A DNA stretch of 64,000 bases from CAYFIW01 sp964343265 (GCA_964343265.1 CAYFIW010000001.1:62001-126000), one strand, 5' to 3'; positions 26,273-35,618 are shown, numbered from the stretch's first letter. The notes: generated by a model from the letters alone, not told the origin. Translations and numbers: made by a program.

Positions 26273-27397
26273 ATGGATCTCGGATTGACTCAAGAACAAG
26301 AAATTCTTCGTCGTTCGGCAAGAGGTTTTTTGGAAGCTGAATGTCCGACTGGACTAGTCAGGGATATGGAATCATCTGAAAATGATGTGCCTGAGGAACT
26401 ATGGGGAAAAATGGCATCCTTGGGATGGATGGGTATCATTAACAGAAATCAATATGGTGGGAATGAAGGTTCATATACTGATTTAGCGGTACTTTTAGAG
26501 GAAATGGGACGTTTTTTAGTGCCGGGTCCATTCTTTAATTCCGTTGTCGAAACTGCTCCATTATTAAATTCATTAGCTTCTAACGAAATAAAGTCTCAAT
26601 ACATTCCACAGATATCAAGCGGTTCCACTATAGGTACATGTGCCTTCCAAGAATCAGATTTTAGATATTTTCCAGAGGCGGTGAAATCAAGATTACGATT
26701 GTCGAAAAATGGATATTTACTCAATGGAACTAAATTATTTGTTGAACATGCTAGAGCTGCCGACTTATTTGTAACAATAGCCACCCACGAAGATTCCAAC
26801 GAAATGTCCATGTTGTTACTAAGTTCTTCTATTCCCGGGATAGCAATAAAAACCATGGAAAGTCTTTCTGGTGAACCTTTGTATGAGGTTAGTTTTGATA
26901 ATGTTGAAATACATGAAAGTGCGATTTTGGGTGAAAAAGGAAGAGGATGGGAATACATACGCCAATATCTTGATATTTCAACTATTATGAGTTGTGCTCG
27001 GAGTGTTGGAGGGACACAAGCAGTGATCGAAAGGACTGTTGAATATGTAAAAGGTAGGGTGCAATTCGGTCGACCTATAGGTAGTTTTCAATCCGTGCAA
27101 CACGATTGTGCAGATATGGTTAACAAAGTAGATGCTGCGAGACTAGCTACATTTCAAGCGATAGCTAAACTGGAAGACGGTGAAGATGCTTCAAGAGAAA
27201 TATCTCTTGCACGTATGTTGACTGACCACGCTTATAAATGGACTACACTGACATCTCAGCAACTCCATGGAGGGGTTGCTTTCATGAAGGAATATGATTT
27301 GCAACTTTGGACTCGTCGAGCTCGGGTTGCTGAATTTAAATTTGAACTGGCTTCAATTCACAGGGAAAGATATTCTAAAGAAATGGGATTGAAGTGA
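26273..27397 (+). CDS. Acyl-CoA dehydrogenase, FadE-like, C (probable beta subunit)
   Basis: The 374-residue protein contains GRVQFGRPIGSFQSVQH at about residues 260-276, the canonical FAD-binding motif, and QQLHGGVAF near the C-terminus. The conserved YEGT segment is again not evident. Its gap-free pairing with the preceding dehydrogenase and complementary motif content support a heteromeric enzyme. The middle domain is divergent from A and B (FQESDFRYFP in place of the YTEPxSGSD segment), a usual feature of beta-type subunits. Confidence 0.9.
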   Translation: MDLGLTQEQEILRRSARGFLEAECPTGLVRDMESSENDVPEELWGKMASLGWMGIINRNQYGGNEGSYTDLAVLLEEMGRFLVPGPFFNSVVETAPLLNSLASNEIKSQYIPQISSGSTIGTCAFQESDFRYFPEAVKSRLRLSKNGYLLNGTKLFVEHARAADLFVTIATHEDSNEMSMLLLSSSIPGIAIKTMESLSGEPLYEVSFDNVEIHESAILGEKGRGWEYIRQYLDISTIMSCARSVGGTQAVIERTVEYVKGRVQFGRPIGSFQSVQHDCADMVNKVDAARLATFQAIAKLEDGEDASREISLARMLTDHAYKWTTLTSQQLHGGVAFMKEYDLQLWTRRARVAEFKFELASIHRERYSKEMGLK

Positions 27398-27443
27398 ATT
27401 TATTGGAGTTTTAGGTCTTTTGAAATAGTGGTGGAGTCAAAGA

Positions 27444-28898
27444 ATGGGATGGAAGAATGACTATAAGAGTAGGTTAGTTGGTCTAGAAGAGGCCCTGCAA
27501 GGTTTGCGTGATGGGGATAGAGTGGTTATTCCTTTGACAGAACAGCCGATGGATTTGATTTCTCAATTGATGAAAGAAGCTAGTCGGCTTTCTAATGTTT
27601 CAATATGTGTGTCGACCCCGGCCTTTGATATGGGTCTATTGATCGAACAAGGCGTAGATGTGGAGGTTGAAGTTTTTTTGGGTCCTTTGGCCAGACAGTA
27701 TGAAAATGAAGGGATAGCCCCGTTTTTACCGCTTCCGTTTTCTATGACCTTCAAGGCTAATGATGAAAGGCCTCAGGAGGCTAAATCTATTGACGTTTGC
27801 CTCGTCTCTGTAACACCTCCAAATGATGAAGGGATGGTATCTTTTGGTCCCCAACCTTGGTTTAAGATGGGATATTCGAAAAGGGCTACAACAGTAATTG
27901 CTGAAGTAAACCCTAATTTGATCAGAACTCACGGCGATTGTTTTATGCATGTCGATGAGTTTGATTTTTTTGTAGAAAAAGATTTTGTGATTCACACAAC
28001 TGAAACCTTGCTTGCATTGGTTTCAGGATATGGTGAACCAAGGAGATCGGCTCTAGAGGAAATCATAAGGTCGGTCAGTTCAGAGCGATTGGCTCCGCTC
28101 GCCAGTCGTTTTGAGAATATTGATATACAAGTTTTGAGAACCATGTTCGGGCTGGATGATGCCTCTGACCAAATTAAATCTATAGCAAATCACGTGGAAG
28201 CTCTAATACCTCATGGGGCGTGTATACAAATTGGTGTTGGATCTCCGTCCTCGTATTTGCCACGACTTGGTATTTTTGATAATAAAATTGACCTGGGTTT
28301 ACATACTGAGTTGACTGTTCCTGGCATAGCTAGGCTAGTTGAAGCTAGGGTTATTAATGGTTCACAAAAGAATGTACATGAAAATAAAGCTGTAGCAGTG
28401 TCTTGGTCTGGCTCTGATGACAGGGACTTGAAGATCATAGATGGCAATCGTAACTTTGAATTATATGAACCTGATTACTTACTTAATCCGTCTCTGATCT
28501 CCTCTAATGATCATCAGGTTGCGATAAATAATGCCTTGACAGTTGATCTAACGGGTCAAATATGTTCGGAAAGCATTTTTGGAGGAAAGATGATCAATGG
28601 AATCGGGGGACAACCTGAGACGCATATGGGAGCTTTATATTCAAAAGGTGGGCGTGCCATAACGCTTTTACAGTCCACTGCGATGTCAGGATCCATCTCC
28701 AGGATAGTGCCGAAATTAAATGAGGGGGAACTTGTTACTATTCCTAGATATTGGGCGGATACAATTGTTACTGAATATGGAGTTGCTAATCTCCTCGGGA
28801 AAAATCATCGTGAAAGGGCTGAGCAACTCATTGGTATTGCTCACCCTGATTTCAGAGAAGATCTTAGTAAATCCTTAAAAGGTTGGCTAATTCCATAA
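27444..28898 (+). CDS. Acetyl-CoA hydrolase/transferase family (family I CoA-transferase)
   Basis: The 484-residue protein has an N-terminal half with QPMDLISQLM, a catalytic-region segment GLHTELTVPGIARLVEARV in which the glutamate of HTE matches the family nucleophile, and the C-terminal signature EYGVANLLGKNHRERAEQL followed by IAHPDFR. Relatives transfer CoA from acetyl-CoA to short acids (4-hydroxybutyrate, succinate) or hydrolyse acetyl-CoA. In this operon it could recycle CoA at the end of the pathway. The GIGGQ loop contacting CoA is present (NGIGGQPETHMGA). Confidence 0.9.
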   Translation: MGWKNDYKSRLVGLEEALQGLRDGDRVVIPLTEQPMDLISQLMKEASRLSNVSICVSTPAFDMGLLIEQGVDVEVEVFLGPLARQYENEGIAPFLPLPFSMTFKANDERPQEAKSIDVCLVSVTPPNDEGMVSFGPQPWFKMGYSKRATTVIAEVNPNLIRTHGDCFMHVDEFDFFVEKDFVIHTTETLLALVSGYGEPRRSALEEIIRSVSSERLAPLASRFENIDIQVLRTMFGLDDASDQIKSIANHVEALIPHGACIQIGVGSPSSYLPRLGIFDNKIDLGLHTELTVPGIARLVEARVINGSQKNVHENKAVAVSWSGSDDRDLKIIDGNRNFELYEPDYLLNPSLISSNDHQVAINNALTVDLTGQICSESIFGGKMINGIGGQPETHMGALYSKGGRAITLLQSTAMSGSISRIVPKLNEGELVTIPRYWADTIVTEYGVANLLGKNHRERAEQLIGIAHPDFREDLSKSLKGWLIP

Positions 28899-28979
28899 AG
28901 TCGAAAGCGTCGATTCTCTTTTTGGTAGTTGATATGTATACATAAAATGTCGATAAAAAGGTAAGTTTGGGGGTAAGCA

Positions 28980-30131
28980 ATGTCTGAAATAAATTTGCGA
29001 ACGAAATTATGTGAAGTTCTGGAGATTGAATACCCAATTTGTCTGGCTGGTATGGGTGGATTGCAAGGAAAATTCACCCCTCCTGAACTTGTTGCAGCCG
29101 TTTCTAATGCTGGAGGATTAGGAGTAATAGGTGCGGCAGGGGTCCCTGTTCCTATATTAAGGGAGAGAATTAGGAAAACAAAAGAGCTAACCGACAAGCC
29201 TTTTGGGGTTGATTTGCTCTTACCTGCGAAGGTAGATCGTACTGGGGCAGGGAAGGAGGGGCAACCTTATGAAGAGGCCATGGGTCAGCTAAGAAGTGAT
29301 TACCCAAAGCATGCAGATTTTGTGGAATCTCTAATAGCTGAATTTGGAATAGAAGATGAGGCTGAATCTTATAAAGAACCGGAGGGAGATCCTAGAGATA
29401 GGACCGTTAAGAGACAGGTGGACGCAATATTCGATGAACAGGTGCCAGTGTTTGCTGCAGGTCTGGGAGATCCAGCGTGGGTCGTTCCCATAGCAAAGGA
29501 GGCTGGTGCAAAGGTTATGGGGCTATCCGGAAGTGTTAGAAATGCTGAAAGGCAATTGAAAGCAGGGGTAGATATAGTAGTTGCTCAGGGAACAGAAGCA
29601 GGTGGTCATACTGGAAAAATTGCCACGATGCCTCTGGTTCCCCAAATCGTTGATGCTGTAGATCCTACACCAGTTGTAGCAGCCGGAGGAATTGCCGATG
29701 GAAGAGGTATAGCGGCGGCCTTAACCTTAGGTGCTGAAGGAGTATGGCTTGGAACGGCTTTTTTGGCATCTAAGGAATCACAAATTCATAAAACGCAGCA
29801 GGACGCGATAATAGCTGGACACTCAGGTGAATTTGAAATTAGTCGTTCGTACACTGGTAAAACTGCAAGACAATTTAGAAACCCGATTGTCGAAGCTTGG
29901 GAGAATTCCGGTTTAACACCTCTACCTATGCCTTTACAAGGTATCCTGATGGCGAAATTAGGGTCCGCTGCTGAAAAGGCGGGTCGGCATGATCTGGTAT
30001 TTACCCCTTCTGGTCAAGCATCAGGTCTGATTCGAGAAGCTAGACCGGCTTCAGTAATAATGGAACACTTGGTTACTTCTACAGTAGAGTGTCTTGACAA
30101 TTTGAAGTACAGAGTAGCGATGACTATATAG
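28980..30131 (+). CDS. Nitronate monooxygenase / 2-nitropropane dioxygenase family flavoprotein
   Basis: The 383-residue TIM-barrel protein shows the N-terminal YPICLAGMGGLQG segment, the FMN/active-site motif GTEAGGHTG at about residues 204-212, and AAGGIADGRGIAAALTLGAEGVWLGTAF, the FMN phosphate site. Family members oxidise nitronates, but many are of unknown substrate or act as enoyl reductases. Position at the end of an acyl-CoA gene run makes a role on an acyl compound plausible. Homologues of this length with an insertion around residues 75-135 are seen in similar clusters. Confidence 0.88.
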   Translation: MSEINLRTKLCEVLEIEYPICLAGMGGLQGKFTPPELVAAVSNAGGLGVIGAAGVPVPILRERIRKTKELTDKPFGVDLLLPAKVDRTGAGKEGQPYEEAMGQLRSDYPKHADFVESLIAEFGIEDEAESYKEPEGDPRDRTVKRQVDAIFDEQVPVFAAGLGDPAWVVPIAKEAGAKVMGLSGSVRNAERQLKAGVDIVVAQGTEAGGHTGKIATMPLVPQIVDAVDPTPVVAAGGIADGRGIAAALTLGAEGVWLGTAFLASKESQIHKTQQDAIIAGHSGEFEISRSYTGKTARQFRNPIVEAWENSGLTPLPMPLQGILMAKLGSAAEKAGRHDLVFTPSGQASGLIREARPASVIMEHLVTSTVECLDNLKYRVAMTI

Positions 30132-30154
30132 AGTAGTGCAAATTAATAATCGCC

Positions 30155-30170
30155 TGTTAAAAGTTTAACA
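30155..30170. promoter_or_regulatory. Palindrome upstream of the HtrA-like gene, possible operator
   Basis: TGTTAAA and TTTAACA form a perfect 7-bp inverted repeat with a 2-base centre, 26 bases before the ATG. A -10-like TACAAT at 30180-30185 with a weak -35 (TTAAAA at 30157-30162, 17-base spacer) overlaps it. If this promoter is used, the transcript leader would be only a few bases. Binding protein unknown. Confidence 0.35.
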
Positions 30171-30195
30171 AATATAACGTACAATTGTTATTAGT

Positions 30196-31437
30196 ATGAT
30201 TAAGGTTTTAGTTGTCAGTGCACTGATTTTTACAATTATTGTGGGATGCGGTGATTCAGAAGCGATTTCCTCTGATCCCGCGCCTAACTCGGTTGTAATG
30301 TCTGATTCTGGTGATATCACACCTACCAGTACATCATTGCCACAGATTAAGGTAATTCCGACGGCAGTTTTGTCGCTTCCTACGAAGGAACCTATTGTTG
30401 GTACCTTAAAAGAAAGACCAACCGTAATAATTGAGAAAAAACCAACTCAAACTCCTGTTCCATTTCCTTCGCCATTGCCAGCTGTTGTTATACCTGCTAA
30501 CGAGGTATCTAAGACGCTTACGACGGTAGAAGTAGTAAAACTTTTAAAGCCTTCTGTTGTCCATATAGCCAATGATCAAGTGGTAACGGGGATGTTTAGT
30601 CAGCCTATGCCCCGGTCTGGTGTAGGCTCCGGGGTAGTGCTTGATGATAAAGGGAGAATTTTGACTAATAATCATGTAATCCAAGGAGCTCAGTCAGTAA
30701 CCGCCACGTTGAGTGATGGGAGATCTTACCCTGCAAGTGTTGTGGGTACGGACCCTAAGACAGATTTGGCCGTTATCCAAATTGAGGCGGTTAAGTTAGA
30801 TCCGGCCAGATTAGGTGATTCAAAAACGTTGGAAGTTGGCGAAGATGTCATAGCTGTCGGACATGCTTTAGGTCTAAAAGGCGGCCCTACTGTAAGTAAG
30901 GGTGTAGTAAGTGCTTTGGGAAGGACTATAGAGATCGATAACCAAAGATCTATGGTTGATTTGATACAAACAGACGCGTCAATTAATCCTGGTAATAGTG
31001 GGGGCCCCTTGGCTAATTCTAAAGGTGAAGTCATTGGAATTAATACTGCGATAATACAAGGGAGTAATGGAATCGGATTTGCCATTAATATTGATGATGC
31101 AAAGATCATAGTAAAACAACTGATTCAAAATGGCATAGTTAACCGTGGATTTATAGGTATATCGCCTTTCAACGTTACTGATTCTATTAGGGAACAACTT
31201 GACCTTCCCGTGGCCGAAGGGGTCATTATTGCTAGGGTAATTGAAGGTTTCGCCGCAGAGTCGGCTGGACTTCAAGTTGAAGATGTGATTGTTCGTCTTG
31301 GAGGAATAGAGATCAATAATGCTGGAGATCTTTCTAAGTTCTTAATCAGTCACCTTCCAGGAGAAACTATTACCGTTGAATTTTATAGAAGAGGTACTTT
31401 ATCCACAGTGGACCTGACGTTGGGAGAAATGCCATGA
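30196..31437 (+). CDS. HtrA/DegP-like trypsin-family protease with PDZ domain, probable lipoprotein
   Basis: The 413-residue product has an N-terminal hydrophobic segment ending in IIVGCGDS, a lipobox-like site, then a Pro/Thr-rich linker to about residue 105. The S1C protease domain follows with the triad H160 (TNNHVI), D190 (TDLAVI) and S268 (GNSGGPL). One PDZ domain occupies about residues 310-405. The protein should be anchored outside the membrane and degrade or chaperone misfolded exported proteins. It precedes the cytochrome c maturation genes by 61 bases and could serve quality control of exported apocytochromes, though that is inference. Confidence 0.92.
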   Translation: MIKVLVVSALIFTIIVGCGDSEAISSDPAPNSVVMSDSGDITPTSTSLPQIKVIPTAVLSLPTKEPIVGTLKERPTVIIEKKPTQTPVPFPSPLPAVVIPANEVSKTLTTVEVVKLLKPSVVHIANDQVVTGMFSQPMPRSGVGSGVVLDDKGRILTNNHVIQGAQSVTATLSDGRSYPASVVGTDPKTDLAVIQIEAVKLDPARLGDSKTLEVGEDVIAVGHALGLKGGPTVSKGVVSALGRTIEIDNQRSMVDLIQTDASINPGNSGGPLANSKGEVIGINTAIIQGSNGIGFAINIDDAKIIVKQLIQNGIVNRGFIGISPFNVTDSIREQLDLPVAEGVIIARVIEGFAAESAGLQVEDVIVRLGGIEINNAGDLSKFLISHLPGETITVEFYRRGTLSTVDLTLGEMP

Positions 31438-31498
31438 AAATCATAATCTGGCGACCGCTAATTCTAAATTGCTCGAAGATTCTATTGTCAACAGATAA

Positions 31499-32035
31499 AT
31501 GACAGGAGAATTAAGAACTAGGTTTTTTTTGACCAAGTTGTGCCCGCTGGCTTGTTTGTTATTAATTGTTTTTGTATTGGCTTGTTCACGTCCGACGGAA
31601 ATAACTGAAACTCAGGTTAGAGTCACTAATTTAAATAAATCGATTATGTGTCCTGTGTGCCCAGGAGAGTCTATTGATCAGTCTCAGAACGATATTGCGA
31701 GCTATATGAGGGAAATAGTTTTTGATCAGGTAGAGTCTGGGAAAACAGACGAAGAAATTAAGAATTACTTTGTCGAAAGGTATGGACCTGTGGTTCTTAT
31801 GCAGCCTCCAAACAAGGGGGTCGGAAGAATTGCGTGGATAATACCTCCGATTGGATTCTTGATCGCTATTATTGTCGTCTATATGGTTTTGTCGATTATG
31901 AGTCGTAAGAGATCTCAAATACAAGATGAACGTCTCTACTATGATCTGGATGTATCCCTCACTTCTGATGAGCGAAAAAAATATATAGCTTTGATCGAAA
32001 ATGAGGAATTTTCTAGAAAGGGCAAAATTAGATAA
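31499..32035 (+). CDS. ccmH: Cytochrome c-type biogenesis protein CcmH
   Basis: The 178-residue protein has the CcmH thioredox motif SIMCPVCPGESIDQSQND, the ERYGPVVLMQPP segment, and a C-terminal membrane helix (about 117-138) with a short cytoplasmic tail. The N-terminal signal ends in VLACSRPTE, which resembles a lipobox. CcmH reduces apocytochrome haem-binding cysteines in system I maturation. The next gene, ccmF, begins 2 bases after the stop, so the two are cotranscribed. Confidence 0.92.
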   Translation: MTGELRTRFFLTKLCPLACLLLIVFVLACSRPTEITETQVRVTNLNKSIMCPVCPGESIDQSQNDIASYMREIVFDQVESGKTDEEIKNYFVERYGPVVLMQPPNKGVGRIAWIIPPIGFLIAIIVVYMVLSIMSRKRSQIQDERLYYDLDVSLTSDERKKYIALIENEEFSRKGKIR

Positions 32036-32037
32036 AT

Positions 32038-34056
32038 ATGGTTGAAATTGGTCATATAGCAATAATTGCCTCCTTTTTGGTAACGATGTATTCAACATTT
32101 GTAGGGTTTGCCGGAGGTATGTTGAATGGTCGCGATCTAGCTTCCAGTGCTAGATGGGGTTTTTACTCTGTAGTTCCGTTATTGCTTGTAGCGACTATGT
32201 GTCTAATATATGCCTTCGTCACAAATGATTTTTCGGTTAAATATGTGGCAGAAAACAGTAATTTGGCGATGCCGAAAGCATATGCATGGGTTGCTTTTTA
32301 TTCAGGAAATGCGGGGTCGCTCCTATATATAGCTTTGGCGTTTTCTGTCATGGGTTCTCTTGCGATAAAAGTCATAAATGTTAAGTTGCCATATACAGCT
32401 CCGTATGCACTTGGGGTTATGTCACTTGTTTTAATATTTTTTCTAGGTGTGATTGTATTTCTTGCAAATCCCCTTGATAGATTGCCTGTTGCACCTGAAG
32501 ACGGCCAAGGTATAAACCCATTGTTAATCCATTTTGGGATGTTTATACATCCTCCGTTTCAAATGCTTGGATTAATTTCTGTGGCGATCCCATTCTCCGT
32601 TGCTATAGGAACCCTTTTGTCTGGCAGAGGGGGCAGAGATGAATGGGTGGATCAGGGAAGACTTTGGGGCATGATCTCTTGGCTTTTACTTACTGCTGGA
32701 CTTTTATTGGGCTCTTGGTGGGCGTACACGATTTTAGGTTGGGGAGGATATTGGGCCTGGGACCCAGTGGAAAATTCAGCTTTGATGCCCTGGCTTGCAA
32801 TGACTGCTTTTGTTCATTCAATAATGGTACAGAAGCGCAGGGGCATGTTCCGAATGTGGAACATGCTCCTAATAATCACGAGTTTTGCAATGGCTCAGTT
32901 GGGAATGTTTATTAATAGGGGTGGCCCTGTTCCATCGGTACACTCATTTGCAGAATCCACCATGGGATGGATTTTTTTGGCGATAATGGCGATAACACTA
33001 TTTTGTTCATTGGCGACGTTTATTTTCAGATATGACACTTTGAAAAGCAGGGGAACTTTGGAGTCATTTATATCCAGAGAGGCTGCGTTTTTAGCACAAA
33101 ATGTACTTTTCTTACTTATCGCATTTGTAACCTTATGGGGAACAGTGTTTCCAATATTTTCAGAGGCTGTTGATGAAACCACAATGACAATCGGGCAACC
33201 ATTCTTCAACAAGGTCAATGGTCCTTTGATGTTGTTACTTATTTTCATGATGGGAGTTGGGCCTCTTTTGCCTTGGAGAAAGGCTACTTGGAGAAGTGCG
33301 ATAAGAATGATAAAAGGGCCACTTTTATTGGGAATCTCTTTCATTGTGATATCGACAATTGCAGGAATAAGGGAGCCTTGGGCTGTATTTGCGTTTGGGA
33401 CCTGTGCATTGGCTTTAGGGGGAATTCTTCAAGAATGGATTAGGGGTACTCGCTCAAGATATTCGAGAGGCGAATCAGTACCCCGAGCATTTATAAGACT
33501 CATAAGTGCTAATAGGCCGCGATATGGCGGATATGTGGTGCATATCTCTATAGTGATGCTTGGTATAGGAATAGTTGCTTCATCTTTCTATGATGTACAG
33601 CGAGATGTAGTCATGGCTCCGGGAGACGTAGAAACTTTAGGGAAATATACATTTAAGTATGTTGGTGTTGATAAAGAATTGTTCCCTGATCGTGTTAAGG
33701 AAGTAGCCCAATTTGAGGTCTGGTCAGGGGATACTTATGTCGGTAATATGTTTCCAAATAGATCTTTCTATCCAGAATTCAGGATAGCTGCTACTAGGGG
33801 CGCAATTCGTAGTACTCCCTGGGAGGATTTTTATTTAGTGCCATCTGAGTTTAGAGAAGATGGTCAAGCTGTTTTTAGGGTGCTTATTAATCCTATGGTT
33901 TGGTGGATGTGGGCATCTGGCCCCATTTTAGTATTTGGGACAATTTTGTCTCTTTCTCCTAACCGGCGGATCGTTAGGAAACTGAGTCTCACCGACTTGA
34001 GTAGTGGTAGAGGCAACATTTCTGGTGTATATACGCCTCTCGGAGCGGGAGATTAG
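32038..34056 (+). CDS. ccmF: Cytochrome c haem lyase CcmF/NrfE
   Basis: A 672-residue polytopic membrane protein with about 15 helices and the haem-handling WWD domain WGGYWAWDPVENSALMPWL near residues 237-255. The histidine positions that ligate haem (PPFQMLGL region and HSIMVQKRRG) and the C-terminal periplasmic domain are present. CcmF joins haem to the apocytochrome with CcmH and CcmI. The other Ccm components (CcmA, B, C, E, G) are not in the window. Confidence 0.95.
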   Translation: MVEIGHIAIIASFLVTMYSTFVGFAGGMLNGRDLASSARWGFYSVVPLLLVATMCLIYAFVTNDFSVKYVAENSNLAMPKAYAWVAFYSGNAGSLLYIALAFSVMGSLAIKVINVKLPYTAPYALGVMSLVLIFFLGVIVFLANPLDRLPVAPEDGQGINPLLIHFGMFIHPPFQMLGLISVAIPFSVAIGTLLSGRGGRDEWVDQGRLWGMISWLLLTAGLLLGSWWAYTILGWGGYWAWDPVENSALMPWLAMTAFVHSIMVQKRRGMFRMWNMLLIITSFAMAQLGMFINRGGPVPSVHSFAESTMGWIFLAIMAITLFCSLATFIFRYDTLKSRGTLESFISREAAFLAQNVLFLLIAFVTLWGTVFPIFSEAVDETTMTIGQPFFNKVNGPLMLLLIFMMGVGPLLPWRKATWRSAIRMIKGPLLLGISFIVISTIAGIREPWAVFAFGTCALALGGILQEWIRGTRSRYSRGESVPRAFIRLISANRPRYGGYVVHISIVMLGIGIVASSFYDVQRDVVMAPGDVETLGKYTFKYVGVDKELFPDRVKEVAQFEVWSGDTYVGNMFPNRSFYPEFRIAATRGAIRSTPWEDFYLVPSEFREDGQAVFRVLINPMVWWMWASGPILVFGTILSLSPNRRIVRKLSLTDLSSGRGNISGVYTPLGAGD

Positions 34057-34065
34057 CTATTTAAT

Positions 34066-34455
34066 ATGGTAATCCTAATAGGAATCCTCTTGTGTTTTGT
34101 TCCGGGCATAGCTGTTATATATCCGCTTTGGAGGAAATTTTCTTCTATGTCTCCACCGCCTGAAGATGAATCATCTTTAGAGGCAGATCTTGATAGAAGG
34201 TGGGAGTCCGCAATTGATGGTCTTCACTCTTCTGAGCTCGAATATTCAGTAGGCAACTTGAGCTTGGAGGACTATAAGGAGTTGAGAGAAGTTCACATGT
34301 TGGAAGCGGCGGTTGTACTCAAGATGTTCGATTTATCTGGAGAGGATGAAAAGTTATTGTTTGATCAGATTAACGAAGAATTAGCGAAAAGTAGCCTTCT
34401 ATCTGAATTGGATTCGGATCGTGAATCGAATCGTTGTCAGGAGAACAACGCTTGA
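34066..34455 (+). CDS. Short membrane protein of the Ccm operon, CcmI-like
   Basis: The 129-residue product has one N-terminal helix (about 3-20) and an acidic helical tail with SELEYSVGNLSLEDYKELRE, which resembles the membrane-proximal part of CcmI-type proteins in other Chloroflexota and Gram-positive bacteria. Classical CcmI has a large TPR domain that is missing here. The gene starts 9 bases after ccmF and its TGA overlaps the TTG start of the next gene. CcmI presents apocytochromes to the lyase; a reduced form of this role is inferred from context. Confidence 0.6.
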   Translation: MVILIGILLCFVPGIAVIYPLWRKFSSMSPPPEDESSLEADLDRRWESAIDGLHSSELEYSVGNLSLEDYKELREVHMLEAAVVLKMFDLSGEDEKLLFDQINEELAKSSLLSELDSDRESNRCQENNA

Positions 34456-35618
34456 GAAATTTTATTTTGTCTGGTTTGTTGGTTTTTCCTTTGTTATTTA
34501 TATTTTCATACTTTGTGGTTCAGGCGTCCCCAAAAGATCCTAATATAACCGAAGTAAAAGGGCTTGTTATAAATGGCACGGATGGTTCAGAAGCCGGAAA
34601 GGGCATATCAGTAGGTCTACATGTAAGTAAATTAGGATCATCTCCTACCATGATAAACGGAGAGACTAAGCCTGACGGGTCTTTTGTTTTCACCGACGTG
34701 CCTATTGAAGAAGATGCTTTGTATGGCATTTCTGTCCTTTATGATGGAGTTAGCTACGCTTCTGGTTTTGATATTCATTCAAAGGATCCTGTAGAGATAA
34801 TTATTTATGACTCCACTAATTCTGATGAAATCATATCCGTAGTTAATGCTTCCTTTCTTTTCACTGATATTGATATCGAGATTCAAGAAATCTTGGTTAT
34901 GGAAATGATTTCACTGGAAAACAACACTGATATGACCTATAAGCCTGGTTCAGGACCAATGGAACTTCTTAGATTTGGATTACCGGATGGGGTTGAGAAG
35001 CTTGTGGTAGACACAGGATTGAGAAATGCGGATTGGATTCAAGTCGATCGAGGATTCGCATTAATTGCTTCAGTTCCCCCAGGAACACATGAACTTATGT
35101 ATAGCTATTCTCTTCCGTATGATTCCTCAGCGATCAATTTCTCAAAAAACTGGCGGTATGGTGCGGATAACTTCAGAATGGTGGCTCCACGGGGTATTTT
35201 TGATTTTAGAACAGATCTTGGATCTGATGTCACAAATAAAGACATAGGCGGACTTATATACCAAGTCCAAGAAGTTGAAGGTATTGGTAGAGGGCAAATG
35301 ATGTCAGTTGATGTATACAATCTCAGCATGCCCTCATTTTGGCAGAAATCATTACGCTATTTCACTACAGCTAGATATGAGTATAGTGGCCCAATTGCAC
35401 TTTCCATTATTTTGTTAATAGTAGGGGTAGTTGGTATCTGGAAAACTATGATGGTTAGAAGAAGGAAATCTGGCTGGTTGCCTGGGTCTGAGGAGAAGCA
35501 AGTTATAGGGGACATGATTGCTGAGGTAGATATTCTTTTTGAAAAGGGACTTATAGACAAAGAGGAGTACTTTGTTAGGCAGGAAAGTTTGAAGAAAAGA
35601 TTGAATATTTTGTCTTGA
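34452..35618 (+). CDS. Uncharacterised membrane protein with carboxypeptidase-regulatory-like domain, Ccm operon
   Basis: The 388-residue product has a signal-anchor helix at the N-terminus, an Ig-like carboxypeptidase-regulatory fold at about residues 33-105 (GxxVxxGLHV.. and FTDVP motifs), a large extracytoplasmic region without recognised domains, a second membrane helix near 313-333, and a short C-terminal cytoplasmic segment of SHOCT type (ILFEKGLIDKEEYFVRQE). The TTG at 34452 is chosen because AGGAGA lies 7 bases upstream; a TTG at 34434 would be too close to no ribosome site. Overlap with the previous stop suggests translational coupling. Function is unknown; a role in cytochrome c or redox-protein assembly is inferred from context. 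Confidence 0.75.
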   Translation: MRNFILSGLLVFPLLFIFSYFVVQASPKDPNITEVKGLVINGTDGSEAGKGISVGLHVSKLGSSPTMINGETKPDGSFVFTDVPIEEDALYGISVLYDGVSYASGFDIHSKDPVEIIIYDSTNSDEIISVVNASFLFTDIDIEIQEILVMEMISLENNTDMTYKPGSGPMELLRFGLPDGVEKLVVDTGLRNADWIQVDRGFALIASVPPGTHELMYSYSLPYDSSAINFSKNWRYGADNFRMVAPRGIFDFRTDLGSDVTNKDIGGLIYQVQEVEGIGRGQMMSVDVYNLSMPSFWQKSLRYFTTARYEYSGPIALSIILLIVGVVGIWKTMMVRRRKSGWLPGSEEKQVIGDMIAEVDILFEKGLIDKEEYFVRQESLKKRLNILS

